DNA from: CF-118 sp035934385
Lineage (GTDB): Bacteria > Chloroflexota > Dormibacteria > Dormibacterales > Dormibacteraceae
Assembly (NCBI GenBank): GCA_035934385.1
Contig: DASYXY010000075.1
Location: 8,664 to 72,663 of the forward strand
Reading direction: 5' to 3'
DNA: 64,000 nucleotides
Made by a program: the position numbers and the translations under genes. The notes under the pieces were generated by a model. The model made no database searches. It saw only the letters and a list, made by a program, of their open reading frames with translations, and was not told where the DNA came from. Positions 32,458 to 41,177 of the stretch are shown here, piece after piece (position 1 is the stretch's first letter; every line of letters begins with the position of its first letter).

Positions 32458-33366
32458 CTAGCCGGCTGTGCGGAACCGCTCGTAGCGTTCGGCCAGGTAA
32501 TCGACATTCGGGCGCAGGCCCCGTTGACGAGGGACGGTGATGGTCTGACCATCGAATCCTTGCAACCCGACCCTTAGCATCGGGCCATCGGCTTCCCGCA
32601 GGACATCGGGCCGAACCTCGATCTTCAGATCGGGCCTGACGCCGAGGATGTCGGCATCGAATGCCGCGTGGTGGAGCTTGCACAACGCCAGGCCGTTGGG
32701 CACTACAGGATCGCCCAGTGGGTGCCTGTCCGGCAGGATGTGCGCTGCATCCAGCAGCTCCCAATGCCGTAGCCGGCATACGGCACACGTCTCTGCGTAT
32801 GCATGCAACACACGGACTCTGAACAGCGATTGGTGCAGACGCTTGTTCATCATCACGGCAAGGTAAGCACGTCTCGGAGCATCACCCAGTGCGGTGCCCG
32901 GCTCTTCAACATCCGGCGTGTCTTCCGTAAGGATCGTGAAGGTGAGTTTGGCGGGATCGTCGCCGACCACGTAGACGGGCCATTCGGCGTGATATAGACC
33001 AGGTCGGTGTCCGTGGAAGTAGATCAGAGGTACGTGCTCTGCCATTGCTCGGCGAAGACCGGCATTGTCCGAGTGGCGAGGATCGGTCCCCCGGTACCTG
33101 TAATGGACACCCTGGTAGGTAGGTTCGTCTGCATACGGTCGTTCCTTGCCTGGCACCTCCGGCACCGTCGTGATGCTGAGTGGGAGCTCACAGATAGCTG
33201 GCTTGAAGATGCCTTGGGGTCCCAGTAGCGGAACACGCCGCCCATCAAACTCGAATCCTTGTGCCAGGACGGATCGCGGGAGCACGGAGCCTCCGTGCTG
33301 AGCGGTCTGGTCCCGCAGGAAGTTGAAGGCTGCCACCCTTACGGCGCTATCGAGGTTGGCTCCCAC
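32458..33366 (-). CDS. HNH endonuclease, SRA/PUA-like N-terminus
   Basis: A 302-residue protein with a C-terminal HNH fold: YAETCAVCRLRHWELLDAAHILPD (CxxC and His), then NGLALCKLHHAAFDADILGV. The N-terminal 170 residues (LLGPQGIFKPAICELPLSIT, YRYRGTDPRHSDNAGLRRAM, PLIYFHG) form a conserved domain like those that recognise modified or sulfur-containing DNA. It is first of the two-gene unit with the PUA-HNH protein. GTG at 33366 gives the usual N-terminus. Defence function is inferred from domain type; neither target nor activity is shown. Confidence 0.85.
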   Translation of the reverse strand: MGANLDSAVRVAAFNFLRDQTAQHGGSVLPRSVLAQGFEFDGRRVPLLGPQGIFKPAICELPLSITTVPEVPGKERPYADEPTYQGVHYRYRGTDPRHSDNAGLRRAMAEHVPLIYFHGHRPGLYHAEWPVYVVGDDPAKLTFTILTEDTPDVEEPGTALGDAPRRAYLAVMMNKRLHQSLFRVRVLHAYAETCAVCRLRHWELLDAAHILPDRHPLGDPVVPNGLALCKLHHAAFDADILGVRPDLKIEVRPDVLREADGPMLRVGLQGFDGQTITVPRQRGLRPNVDYLAERYERFRTAG

Positions 33367-33444
33367 TGGGCTGGAATGGTATAGGCGTCACCTTGGCCCG
33401 TCAGGCCCTTTAAGGGCTGGGTTGGCGCCGCGACCTGACTGCCG

Positions 33445-33456
33445 TAGTTTCCGCTT
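33445..33456 (+). promoter_or_regulatory. Leaderless -10 box of the radC-like gene
   Basis: TAGTTT (33445-33450) followed by 6 nt and GTG at 33457, without a Shine-Dalgarno. Confidence 0.4.
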
Positions 33457-34032
33457 GTGGACATCGCCGCCGACGACCGCCAGCTGCTCGAGGTCCTGAT
33501 CGGCCGGACCGCATCACACTCAGTGCGGCTGAACCTGGCGGAGCTGCTCGAGGCCAGTGAATCCGAGTTGGTCTCCCTGGGTTTGCCTCGACCTGCCAGG
33601 CGGCGACTGCTCGCCTGTTCTGAGGTTGCGCGTCGGTACCAGCCGAAAGCTTGTGTCCCCGAGCCCATCACCACACCAGCTCACGCTCTTGCCCACCTCG
33701 GTAGGTTGCGTTCCAGCGGCCGGGAAACTCTGGCGGTCCTGCTGTTGGACGTCCGGCTCAGCCTGCTCGCTGTGGATGTGGTTGCGATTGGAACCGTCGC
33801 CCACGTCGCGGTCGAGCCCCGTGAGGTGTTCGCGCCAGCCGTGACTGCTGGCGCGACCTCTCTTGTGCTAGCGCACAACCATCCTTCCGGCGACCCCGAG
33901 CCCAGTGCTCCGGACGCCGACTTCACGCGGGCGATGGTCGAGGCCGGGCGAATTCTTAGCATCGATGTTCTCGACCACCTGATCGTGTCGCGGAGGGGCT
34001 TCTACAGTTTTCGACGCGCTGGACGAATGTAG
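33457..34032 (+). CDS. radC: RadC-like JAB-domain protein
   Basis: A 191-residue protein with the RadC layout: a helical N-terminal part (residues 1-60, with VSLGLPRPARRRLLACSEVARRY) and a JAB/MPN metalloprotease-like domain. The latter carries LAHNHPSGDPEPSAPDADF, the HxHPSGxxxPSxxD zinc motif. Once called a DNA repair protein, RadC has no agreed function, and many copies sit in mobile or defence regions. Here it is beside two HNH nucleases. GTG start supported by the -10 box. Confidence 0.9.
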   Translation: MDIAADDRQLLEVLIGRTASHSVRLNLAELLEASESELVSLGLPRPARRRLLACSEVARRYQPKACVPEPITTPAHALAHLGRLRSSGRETLAVLLLDVRLSLLAVDVVAIGTVAHVAVEPREVFAPAVTAGATSLVLAHNHPSGDPEPSAPDADFTRAMVEAGRILSIDVLDHLIVSRRGFYSFRRAGRM

Positions 34033-34207
34033 ACGCCTACTGCGCAAGCGACGCTCGGTTATATCTCGTTCATTGCCGGAAACATGTAGACGACCACCTA
34101 ACGTCCGAATTCGGTATCCAGCTACGTGTTTCTCCGGATTTGACCTCGCCGGATGGTGCCTAGGCTCCTGGCTCATCAACCCACCTATGACCAGGAGGTC
34201 AACAGCC

Positions 34208-34819
34208 ATGAAACTTCAGCGTCTCGCCGGATTCGGTCCGATCGCAGCTTTCGTGAGCGCCGCCGCCCTGTTCGTCGTCGCGGTCATCCAGCAGGTCATC
34301 ATCCCGCCGAGCATCTTCCTGGTGACGGCGATCGTGTACCTGGTCGTGATCGCGACCTGGGTCGGTGGCCTGACCATCACGCTTTTCGACCTCGAGTGGC
34401 TCGAGCACCCAAAGACGAATACAGGCCTGTTCCGCGTGGCCCTCGGCGCGGCCCTGGTGGCCATGCTGATGCCCGCTTTCATCGCATTGATCCAGTTCGC
34501 GGGCGTCGCGGTGCCATACGCGATTCCGTACGTGATGCTTTGGCTCGGAGTGGGCATCGCCCTGCTCGTCCACAACATCGAAGGCAGGCGAGCCGGACTC
34601 CTGCGGGGAGCGCTGCCCTGGATCGGAATGGCGGCCGGCGTAGGGTTCGTCTATCTAGGAATCGTGCAGTCGTTCGTGCTGTTCACGACCGCCTTCGTTA
34701 TGTTCTGGTACAACGCGCTCCTTCCGACGCAGGTTCTCTACCTGGTCTGGGCGATCTGGATGGGCGTGCGCCTCATCCGCTCGAAGGCTCCCGCGCGCGT
34801 CGCAGCCGCGACCGCGTAG
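34208..34819 (+). CDS. Six-helix membrane protein of unknown function
   Basis: A 203-residue protein with about six hydrophobic helices (residues 8-28, 34-56, 72-94, 98-118, 134-156, 160-185) and few loops. It begins MKLQRLAGFGPIAAFVSAAALFVV. An AGGAGG site precedes the ATG at 34208, and TTGACC with a TAGGCT about 15 nt downstream lies near 34130-34160 as a possible promoter. A strong intrinsic terminator follows, so it is monocistronic. No family is recognised. Confidence 0.75.
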   Translation: MKLQRLAGFGPIAAFVSAAALFVVAVIQQVIIPPSIFLVTAIVYLVVIATWVGGLTITLFDLEWLEHPKTNTGLFRVALGAALVAMLMPAFIALIQFAGVAVPYAIPYVMLWLGVGIALLVHNIEGRRAGLLRGALPWIGMAAGVGFVYLGIVQSFVLFTTAFVMFWYNALLPTQVLYLVWAIWMGVRLIRSKAPARVAAATA

Positions 34820-34836
34820 CGAGCTCAAACACAAAG

Positions 34837-34868
34837 GGGTGGCAGCCGCGGCTGCCACCCTTTTTTTT
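34837..34868 (+). terminator. Intrinsic terminator
   Basis: GGGTGGCAGC (34837-34846), loop CGCG, GCTGCCACCC (34851-34860), then eight T. A textbook Rho-independent terminator 17 nt after the membrane protein stop. Confidence 0.95.
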
Positions 34869-34895
34869 AGCGAGGGATTTACCACCCCCACCTAG

Positions 34896-35006
34896 CCTCC
34901 CCACACGGTGGGGAGGGACAGGGTCAACCGCCCACCTAACCTCCCCACACGGTGGGGAGGGACAAGGTCAACCGCCCCACCTAACCTCCCCACACGGTGG
35001 GGAGGG
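34896..35006. repeat. Three tandem CCTCCCCAC/GTGGGGAGG palindromes
   Basis: Copies at 34896-34917, 34940-34961 and 34985-35006, period 44-45 bp, each with 9-bp arms around an ACG loop. The spacers are near-identical (GGTCAACCGCCCCACCTAA type), so the whole 44-bp unit is duplicated. Single relatives at 7639 and 12435 show a dispersed family. Confidence 0.85.
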
Positions 35007-35041
35007 ACTATGAGCTCCCTCCCCCCTTTTCCGTTTGCCCG

Positions 35042-35677
35042 TTAGGCGACTTCGACAGCCACCACCCCGGGGAGCGAGTCGACCGCCGCCACCAGCCGGT
35101 CGGTCTCGGGCGAGGCCGGGGCCAGACCTTCCAGCTGGACGACGCCGTCGGCGACGCGAACCTTCACGCCATCGGCGTTCGGCAGGCGGCGCTTGAGCAC
35201 GTCACGCACGTCCCACTCGACCGTCTCCTCCGAGCGGAAGAAGACCTTGAGCAGGTCGACCTGGCTGACCATCCCGACCAGCGCGCCCGCGCGGTCGAGC
35301 ACCGGCAGCCGGCGCAGGCGGCGCCCCCGCATGAGCCGGGCGGTGTCGGTCAGCGTGTCCTCGGGCCGCACCGTCACGACAGGCGAGGTCATCACATCGG
35401 CCGCGGTCAGCGGCGACGCCGTCTGCAGCTTGGAATAGATCGCAGCCTTGTGGCCGGCTCCGGTCGGCCGGCCCGGCTTGAACTCGGCCCGCACTAGCAT
35501 GTCGGACTCCGTGACGATGCCTTTCAGCACGCCAGCCTCATCGACCACCGGCAGGGCGCTGACCTCGTTGACCCACAGCAGGTCGACGAGGCGCTTGAAC
35601 GGGGTACCCGGTGAGACCGAGACCACGTCCTCGATCATCACATCCGCGACTGTCCAGATCTTTTCCGATTCGCTCAT
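35042..35677 (-). CDS. Double CBS domain plus BON domain protein
   Basis: A 211-residue protein. CBS1 (residues 8-70) has VADVMIEDVVSVSPGTPFKRLVDLL and GIVTESDML. CBS2 (90-150) has AADVMTSPVVTVRPEDTL and GMVSQVDLL. A BON module follows (WDVRDVLKRRLPNADGVKVRVADGVVQLEG). CBS pairs bind adenine nucleotides, and BON domains often contact membranes or other proteins, so a stress or energy-sensing role is plausible. GGAGG precedes the ATG. Downstream partner of the DUF4242 gene, 3 nt apart. Confidence 0.92.
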   Translation of the reverse strand: MSESEKIWTVADVMIEDVVSVSPGTPFKRLVDLLWVNEVSALPVVDEAGVLKGIVTESDMLVRAEFKPGRPTGAGHKAAIYSKLQTASPLTAADVMTSPVVTVRPEDTLTDTARLMRGRRLRRLPVLDRAGALVGMVSQVDLLKVFFRSEETVEWDVRDVLKRRLPNADGVKVRVADGVVQLEGLAPASPETDRLVAAVDSLPGVVAVEVA

Positions 35678-35680
35678 CTC

Positions 35681-35959
35681 TCATTCCTCCTTGTGATTGG
35701 GCAACGTGATGGCGACCTCCAGGCCGGCCAGCGGCGCCTGCGAGCTGACCGTCGCGCTCCGCACCGCGTCGGCGCTCGATGCCTCGAACAGGCTGAGCAG
35801 CCGCTCCGACGCGGGCAGGAACGCCGATCCGAGGTAGCTCACCGACTCGCCGCGGGCGGTCAGGCGGACGCAGGCGCTCGAAAGCGCTGACTGCAACATG
35901 GCCAGCTCGGCCCGCGTGATGCGAGGCAGCCGGTGCTCGACGAGGTAACGCTGCGCCAT
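35681..35959 (-). CDS. DUF4242 family small protein
   Basis: A 92-residue ferredoxin-like-fold protein of the SCO4226/DUF4242 type: MAQRYLVEHRLPRITRAELAML, then VSYLGSAFLPASERLLSLFEASSADAVRSA. Some members bind nickel. Likely cotranscribed with the CBS-BON gene, whose ribosome site overlaps its stop. Confidence 0.82.
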   Translation of the reverse strand: MAQRYLVEHRLPRITRAELAMLQSALSSACVRLTARGESVSYLGSAFLPASERLLSLFEASSADAVRSATVSSQAPLAGLEVAITLPNHKEE

Positions 35960-36007
35960 CGAGGATGACGGTATGGGCGCCCGGGCGGAGGCGCATCGTT
36001 ACTAACT

Positions 36008-36021
36008 CGTAGCCGGCTACG
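36008..36021. repeat. CGTAGCCGGCTACG palindrome
   Basis: A perfect 14-bp palindrome between the stop of the large LuxR-type gene and the DUF4242 start on the same strand. It could be a mRNA-end hairpin or regulator site; there is no T-run. Confidence 0.45.
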
Positions 36022-36027
36022 TAATCG

Positions 36028-38259
36028 TCATTCCACCCATCGAGCCAGCTGGGTCCGCGAGCTCAGGCCGAGCTTGTTGAGCATGTTGGTGACGTGGGTC
36101 TCGACCGTGCGGTTGGAGATGAACAACCGAGTCGCGACCTCTTTATTGGTGAGGCCCTCGGCGATGAGCTTGGCGATCTCCATCTCCCGCCGGCTCAGGG
36201 CCGGCTTTGGCGGCTCCGCCTCGGTGGCGCGCCTGGTGGGCGCCTGTCCCATCGCGAAGTCCGCGGCCTCCGCCACCGACATCCCGCGGCCGCGACCGAA
36301 CGTCCTATCGAACACGGCTGGTCCGAGGCGCTCGCGCGTTTCGGCCACGCAGCGCTCGTGCTGGGGCACGAATGGGGCCAGGATGGGGATGGCCATCGTG
36401 GCGCGCAGCCCGTCGGCGGCGCCGAGAAGCGTGGCCGCGCGGGTGAAGTCGCTGCCGTCCGCCTCGATCAAGGCAAGAGTTTCGATGAGGATGGCCAGCC
36501 CGCGCCTGTCATCGAGCGCCTGCTTGCACTCGATCCCTTCTCTGATGAAAGCCTTCGCCTCGCTCAGTTCGCCGCGCCGGCGGCGGGCCTCGGCCACCGT
36601 GTTGGCGATCGTGCCCCTGACATACAGGTTGTTCTGCGCGCGAAGGCTGGCCAGCGCAGCCTCGCCCACCTCGATGGCCGCATCGATCTTGCCTTGTCCG
36701 AGCCAGTTCAGGCACTGGTAGTGGGTGGCGATGGCGACGAGGGACGTGTCGTCGGTGGTCTGTCCTGCGTCGAGCATCGTCTCGACCAACTCGTCGACGC
36801 CTTCCGTCTTGCCCTCGACGAACGCCGCCAGCAGGAGGCTGCCGCAGGCCCAGCCGATCCAGTTCGTTTCGCCCAGGAATCGCGCGACGCGCAGTGCCTC
36901 GCCACCAGCCGACTCGCCGGCGGCTGCGTCGCCCATGGCGTCCGCGAACAGCGCGATGCCGATCAAGCACCTCGCCCGGAGGAGTGAATCCGGTTCGGTC
37001 ATGGAGAGCACCGCCTCGAGGTAGCGGCGGACGTCCCTCAGCGGGCCGCGCGAGAGCCAGTAGTTGGTGAGCCCGGCAACGAGCGCGACGCCGAGCGAGG
37101 CCTCGCCGGCTTCGCGGCGGCAGAACTCGAGCGCGCTCCACAGGTTGTCGAGCTCGCGCTGGACGCGTTGGAATCCTTGGATCTCCTCCTCGCCCCCGAA
37201 TGCGTTTGACTCGGCGAGGTATCGAACCAGCCAGTCGCGGTGCCGCGTCTGCAGGTCTCGCTCTTCGCCGAGCTCCCGCAGGCGTCGGCGCCCGTACTGG
37301 CGAACGGTCTCCAGCATCGAGTAGCGCTGGCCGTCCCGCTGCAGGATCGACTTCTCGACCAGCGAGGCGACCTCGCCGTCGCCGCACACCTCGATCGCGG
37401 CCTCGTGGTCGAAGCCGCCCGCGAAGACTGAGGTGCGCGCCCACAGCCGGCGCTCGTCGTCGGTGAGCAGCGAGTAGCTCCAGTCGAGCGTGGCCTGCAG
37501 CGTGCGCTGTCGCGATTCGCCGCCGCGCAGCGCGGTCGATGGCGCGGCCAGCTCGCGATCGAGCCCGGCCAGCAGCTGGCCGACGCTCAAGCCTTCGAGC
37601 CGCACCGCCGCCAGCTCCAGGGCCAGCGGCATGCCGTCGAGGCGCGCGCACAGTTGGACCACCGCGGCGGCGTTCGATTCGTCGATCTTGAATCCGGGCA
37701 GCACCGCGCCTGCCCGCTCGACAAGCAGCGCCACGGCGTCGAATCCGGCGAGCTGGCCGGGCGTCATCGCGGAGTCAGGCAGAGAAAGCGGCGGCACGCG
37801 CAGCCTCACCTCTCCGGCCATGCCCAGGGCCTGCCGGCTGGTGGCGAGGATCCTCAGCTCGGGACACGCCTTCAGCAGCGTTCCGGCCAGCACCGCGGCG
37901 CTGTCGAGCAGGTGCTCGCAGTTGTCCAGCACCAGCAGCAGCCGCTTGTCGCGGAGAAAGTCGCTGAGCGCCGACAGCGACCATCGCGAGGACACGTCCT
38001 GCAGTCCCAGCGCGCTGAACACGGCCTGGGTGACGAGCAGTGGGTCGTCGATGGGCGCCAGCAGCACGGCCCACGCGCCGTCGGCGAAGTTGCGCGACAT
38101 CTCCGCCGCTGCTCGCATCGCAAGCCGCGTCTTACCCGCCCCGCCGCTGCCTGTGAGCGTGAGGAGGCGCGTGGTCGTGAGCAGCCGCTTTATCTCGGCC
38201 AGCTCTCTGCGCCGACCGACGAAGCTGGTGAGCTCGACGGGAAGGTTTCCCGGCTTCAC
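36028..38259 (-). CDS. STAND ATPase with C-terminal LuxR helix-turn-helix
   Basis: A 743-residue regulator. It opens VKPGNLPVELTSFVGRRRELAEI. The Walker A is GSGGAGKT (37-44) and the Walker B is LLLVLDNCEHLLD. A winged-helix/ARC2 part (WSYSLLTDDERRLWARTSVFAGGF) and a TPR-like helical sensor region follow. The C-terminal LuxR domain (LSRREMEIAKLIAEGLTNKEVATRLFISNRTVETHVTNML) binds DNA. GTG 38259 overlaps the stop of the MFS gene (GTGA), so it probably responds to or controls that transporter's substrate. Confidence 0.92.
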   Translation of the reverse strand: MKPGNLPVELTSFVGRRRELAEIKRLLTTTRLLTLTGSGGAGKTRLAMRAAAEMSRNFADGAWAVLLAPIDDPLLVTQAVFSALGLQDVSSRWSLSALSDFLRDKRLLLVLDNCEHLLDSAAVLAGTLLKACPELRILATSRQALGMAGEVRLRVPPLSLPDSAMTPGQLAGFDAVALLVERAGAVLPGFKIDESNAAAVVQLCARLDGMPLALELAAVRLEGLSVGQLLAGLDRELAAPSTALRGGESRQRTLQATLDWSYSLLTDDERRLWARTSVFAGGFDHEAAIEVCGDGEVASLVEKSILQRDGQRYSMLETVRQYGRRRLRELGEERDLQTRHRDWLVRYLAESNAFGGEEEIQGFQRVQRELDNLWSALEFCRREAGEASLGVALVAGLTNYWLSRGPLRDVRRYLEAVLSMTEPDSLLRARCLIGIALFADAMGDAAAGESAGGEALRVARFLGETNWIGWACGSLLLAAFVEGKTEGVDELVETMLDAGQTTDDTSLVAIATHYQCLNWLGQGKIDAAIEVGEAALASLRAQNNLYVRGTIANTVAEARRRRGELSEAKAFIREGIECKQALDDRRGLAILIETLALIEADGSDFTRAATLLGAADGLRATMAIPILAPFVPQHERCVAETRERLGPAVFDRTFGRGRGMSVAEAADFAMGQAPTRRATEAEPPKPALSRREMEIAKLIAEGLTNKEVATRLFISNRTVETHVTNMLNKLGLSSRTQLARWVE

Positions 38260-39629
38260 GCGCCCGCGACTGCCTCCAGGGTTGCCGCCCGCTGCTTGAT
38301 GCCGAAGCCGTTGAGCAGCAGCGCGGGCAGCAGCGCGCCCGGGATGATGACCCAGGCGAAGAAGCCGTAGTAGCCGGCGGCCGCGGTGGCCGTGAACAGC
38401 GGGGCGATGATGAGCGGCGAAACCATGGCGCCGATGTGGCCGAAGCCGTCGGTCCAGCCGGTGCCGACGGAGCGGATGCGCGTCGGGAACGCGACGGCCG
38501 TGTACGTGTACATGTTGAACAGCCACACGTAGAGGCCGGCGGTCACGACGCTCGAGGCGACCGCGAGCAGCGGCAGGCTGTGCCAGTAGGTGCCGACGCC
38601 GAAAGTGAGAAGCAAGCCCGCGCTGGCGACTAGCGCGCCGGCGAGGATGAGCGTCTTGCGCTCGTAGCGCTCGTTAAGCCGGCCAGCGAGGAACAGGCCA
38701 CCGGGGGAGCCGACGAGCGCCGAGATGAGACCTGCGGTGAAGATGTCGTGGGCCGAGAACCCGACCTTGACCAGATACAGGTTGATGAAGCCGAGCGGGC
38801 CGTACACGAGGCCGGCGTAGCCGAGGATCCAGCAGACCAGCAGCAGCGTCGTGCGGCTGCGATAGGCGGGGCCGAAGAGGTCGCGGACGCCGGCCTTCGG
38901 CTGCGCCTTCACGTCGACGATGACCGGCGCGGGCAGCGGGCCGGAGTGCCTTTCGGTTTCCTTCTCCAGCGCGGTCACAACTCGGTCAGCCTCGAAGCGC
39001 TTGCCGTGTGCTTCGAGCCAGCGTGGGGACTCGGGCAGCGTGAATGCGACGAGCGGGATCAGCACCAGCAGCGGAGCCGCCGCGATGAGAAGCACCATGG
39101 CCTGCCAGTGCTGCGGCATGAGCGTGAGACCGGCGAGGTTCCCCAGCACGTTCAGCACCAGCGGCGCGATCGCCTGCGAGGTCTGGGTCATGCGGCCGCG
39201 CACCTTGCTTGGTGCGAGCTCGGCCATGTAGACGACGTTGGTGGCGAGCACGCCGCCGATGCCCGTGGCGCCTATCCCCAGGAAGAGACACAGCAGATAG
39301 AAGTTGCTGGTGAAGGCAGCGGGCAGGGTGCCGAACCCGATGCAAGCCGCGGCCACGAGCAGGATCCGCCGGCGACCGAAGCGGTCGGACAGGACCGCGA
39401 AGACATACTCACCGACGACGATCCCGAGGCCGGTCGAGATGACCAGCAGGAGCGAGAACTTCGCCGTGTCGAAGGCGTGCTGCGGCCCCCAGATGAAGGG
39501 GTAGATGCGCGCGGCGATGCCGTCACTCAGGATCGCAAACGACCACGCGACCTGGGTCACGATCGCCAACCGCCAGAGCGCCCAGGTGAGGGGCAGGCGA
39601 TCGAGGCGCTGGCCGATGGTGGCCGTCAC
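38256..39629 (-). CDS. MFS transporter (sugar/metabolite-porter type)
   Basis: A 457-residue, 12-helix major facilitator. It shows VVGEYVFAVLSDRFGRRRILL (motif A), VYMAELAPSKVRGRMTQTSQA, PESPRWLEAHGKR at the central loop and AVAFPTRIRSVGTGWTDGFG. These fit the sugar-porter/MHS group of organic-acid or sugar importers. GTG at 39629. Directly repeated TTA(T/C)GTGCCCG units upstream (near 39650) may bind a regulator. Coupled to the following STAND-LuxR gene. Confidence 0.9.
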   Translation of the reverse strand: MTATIGQRLDRLPLTWALWRLAIVTQVAWSFAILSDGIAARIYPFIWGPQHAFDTAKFSLLLVISTGLGIVVGEYVFAVLSDRFGRRRILLVAAACIGFGTLPAAFTSNFYLLCLFLGIGATGIGGVLATNVVYMAELAPSKVRGRMTQTSQAIAPLVLNVLGNLAGLTLMPQHWQAMVLLIAAAPLLVLIPLVAFTLPESPRWLEAHGKRFEADRVVTALEKETERHSGPLPAPVIVDVKAQPKAGVRDLFGPAYRSRTTLLLVCWILGYAGLVYGPLGFINLYLVKVGFSAHDIFTAGLISALVGSPGGLFLAGRLNERYERKTLILAGALVASAGLLLTFGVGTYWHSLPLLAVASSVVTAGLYVWLFNMYTYTAVAFPTRIRSVGTGWTDGFGHIGAMVSPLIIAPLFTATAAAGYYGFFAWVIIPGALLPALLLNGFGIKQRAATLEAVAGA

Positions 39630-39704
39630 GAGCCCCGGGATTATGTGCCCGAATTACGTGCCCGTCTACGGGTACCCCCGGATTACGGCGTGGCCGGCGG
39701 CACC

Positions 39705-39716
39705 TAGCCTTCGACC
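39705..39716 (+). promoter_or_regulatory. Leaderless -10 box of the 7TM protein gene
   Basis: TAGCCT (39705-39710), 6 nt, ATG at 39717. No Shine-Dalgarno. Confidence 0.45.
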
Positions 39717-41177
39717 ATGCGATACCTCGCCTGGGCAGTGGGCATCATCGGCGCCGCGCTCTGCGCGTTCGCGGCGGGCTTTCACTTCGCGGTGGGCCTG
39801 GCCGACCAGCCGATCACGCTGATCCTCGGCTGCCTCTTCGGAGTGCTGATGGGATTGCTGGGTGCTGTGGTCGCAGCCCGCGAGCCGCGCAACTCGATCG
39901 GCTGGCTGATGTGCGTGGCTTCGGTGTCGACCGCGCTCGTCACGTTGCCGACCGACTACGGGTACGACGCGCTGGTGCTCCAGCACGGAGCCCTGCCTTT
40001 CGGCAAGCCGGTGCTGTGGTTTGGCGCCTGGGCTTCGATCCCACTCTTCGGCCTGATCCTGCCGCTAATCCTGGGGCGCTTCCCTGACGGTCGGGTGCGG
40101 CCACGATGGCGGTTTGCCGAGTGGGTTGCGATCGCGGGCACCCTGTCGTTCGGTTCCAGCGTGGCCCTGTCGTCCACTCCTCTGCCGCTGGCCCCACCCC
40201 GTTTATTGGCGCTCCTGGCGCCGTATGCCAACAACCCCATCGGCGTGGCGATGCCCAACGGCGTCGAGATAGAAGCGTGGATGGGCGGCCTGGGGACGAT
40301 CATCGTGGCGTACGTGCTGTCGGCCAGCGCGCTCGCCTCGCGCTTTCGATCGGCCACTCATGAAGAAGGCATCAAGCTCAAGTGGTTCGCGTACGGCGGG
40401 GCGCTCATCGCGTTGTCGGTCGTGTACTCGGGGGTCGCGTGGTTCCGCAGCGGGGACCTGCTCGCTGCGCTGATCCCACTGCAGGTCACCGTGGTGGCAC
40501 TTCCCATCGCGATCGGGATCGCGATCCTGCGTTACCGGCTGTTCGACATCGACCTGATCATCAACCGCAGCATCGTCTACCTGAGCCTGACCGCGATCCT
40601 CGCCGCGCTGTACACGGCGCTCATCACGTTTTTCAACCGCTTCGTCATAGCGTTTTCCGGACAGAAGTCCGACGCCGCCTACATCGTGACCGCGTTCGTG
40701 GTGGTGGTCGCGTTCAGCCCCGTCAAGGACGCGCTGCAGCGGCGCGTCGACCGTCGCCTGGGCGGCGCGCGCGCTTCCGCCGCGCTGGAGAAGTTCAGCT
40801 CCGAGGTCGAGTCGGTGGTCTCCGTCCTGGATGTCCATCGCGTGGCGTGCCGGCTGGTCGACCAGGCGGTGCTGGCGTTCGACGCGTATGGGGCCGAGCT
40901 CCACCTGGTCGCCGGCGAGGGACCGCTGTACTGTCACGGCGAGGTGAACGGTCGGGGCGGCATCGAGGTTCAACTGCGACACGATGGCGTGCAGTACGGC
41001 CGCCTTTTGGTGGGTCGCAGGCATGGCGGCGTCGCCTACTCAGGCCACGATCGTGATGCACTGCAGCGTTCGGCGGATACCGTCGGCGAGGCGCTCGCCC
41101 TCGCCGCCCATTTCGGCCACGCGCCGCTCACAGGGAGGAATGGATCACATGGATCAGCCAGTCCGATTCGCAACTGA
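39717..41177 (+). CDS. Multi-span membrane sensor without kinase domain
   Basis: A 486-residue protein. The first 340 residues hold about nine membrane helices with REPRNSIGWLMC and RYRLFDIDLIINRSIVYLSLTAILAALY. These are the landmarks of a family of membrane histidine kinases common in Chloroflexota and Actinobacteria. After AFSPVKDALQRRVDRRL a short GAF-like domain follows, but HisKA and ATPase domains are missing. It thus appears to be a truncated or repurposed sensor. The last codons overlap the small gene at 41149. Leaderless start. Confidence 0.78.
   Translation: MRYLAWAVGIIGAALCAFAAGFHFAVGLADQPITLILGCLFGVLMGLLGAVVAAREPRNSIGWLMCVASVSTALVTLPTDYGYDALVLQHGALPFGKPVLWFGAWASIPLFGLILPLILGRFPDGRVRPRWRFAEWVAIAGTLSFGSSVALSSTPLPLAPPRLLALLAPYANNPIGVAMPNGVEIEAWMGGLGTIIVAYVLSASALASRFRSATHEEGIKLKWFAYGGALIALSVVYSGVAWFRSGDLLAALIPLQVTVVALPIAIGIAILRYRLFDIDLIINRSIVYLSLTAILAALYTALITFFNRFVIAFSGQKSDAAYIVTAFVVVVAFSPVKDALQRRVDRRLGGARASAALEKFSSEVESVVSVLDVHRVACRLVDQAVLAFDAYGAELHLVAGEGPLYCHGEVNGRGGIEVQLRHDGVQYGRLLVGRRHGGVAYSGHDRDALQRSADTVGEALALAAHFGHAPLTGRNGSHGSASPIRN

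Noticed and set aside
34896..35006. Tandem repeats as a CRISPR array
   Set aside because: Only three units, the repeats are full palindromes, and the spacers are nearly identical to one another; no cas genes are present.
36008..36021. Intrinsic terminator after the STAND-LuxR gene
   Set aside because: A palindrome is present but no T-run follows on either strand, so it is listed only as a repeat.
38260..38526. N-terminal extension of the STAND-LuxR protein up to 38526
   Set aside because: The extra residues are His/Arg-rich and antisense-like, lie within the MFS coding region, and a GTGA coupled start at 38259 gives the normal N-terminus.
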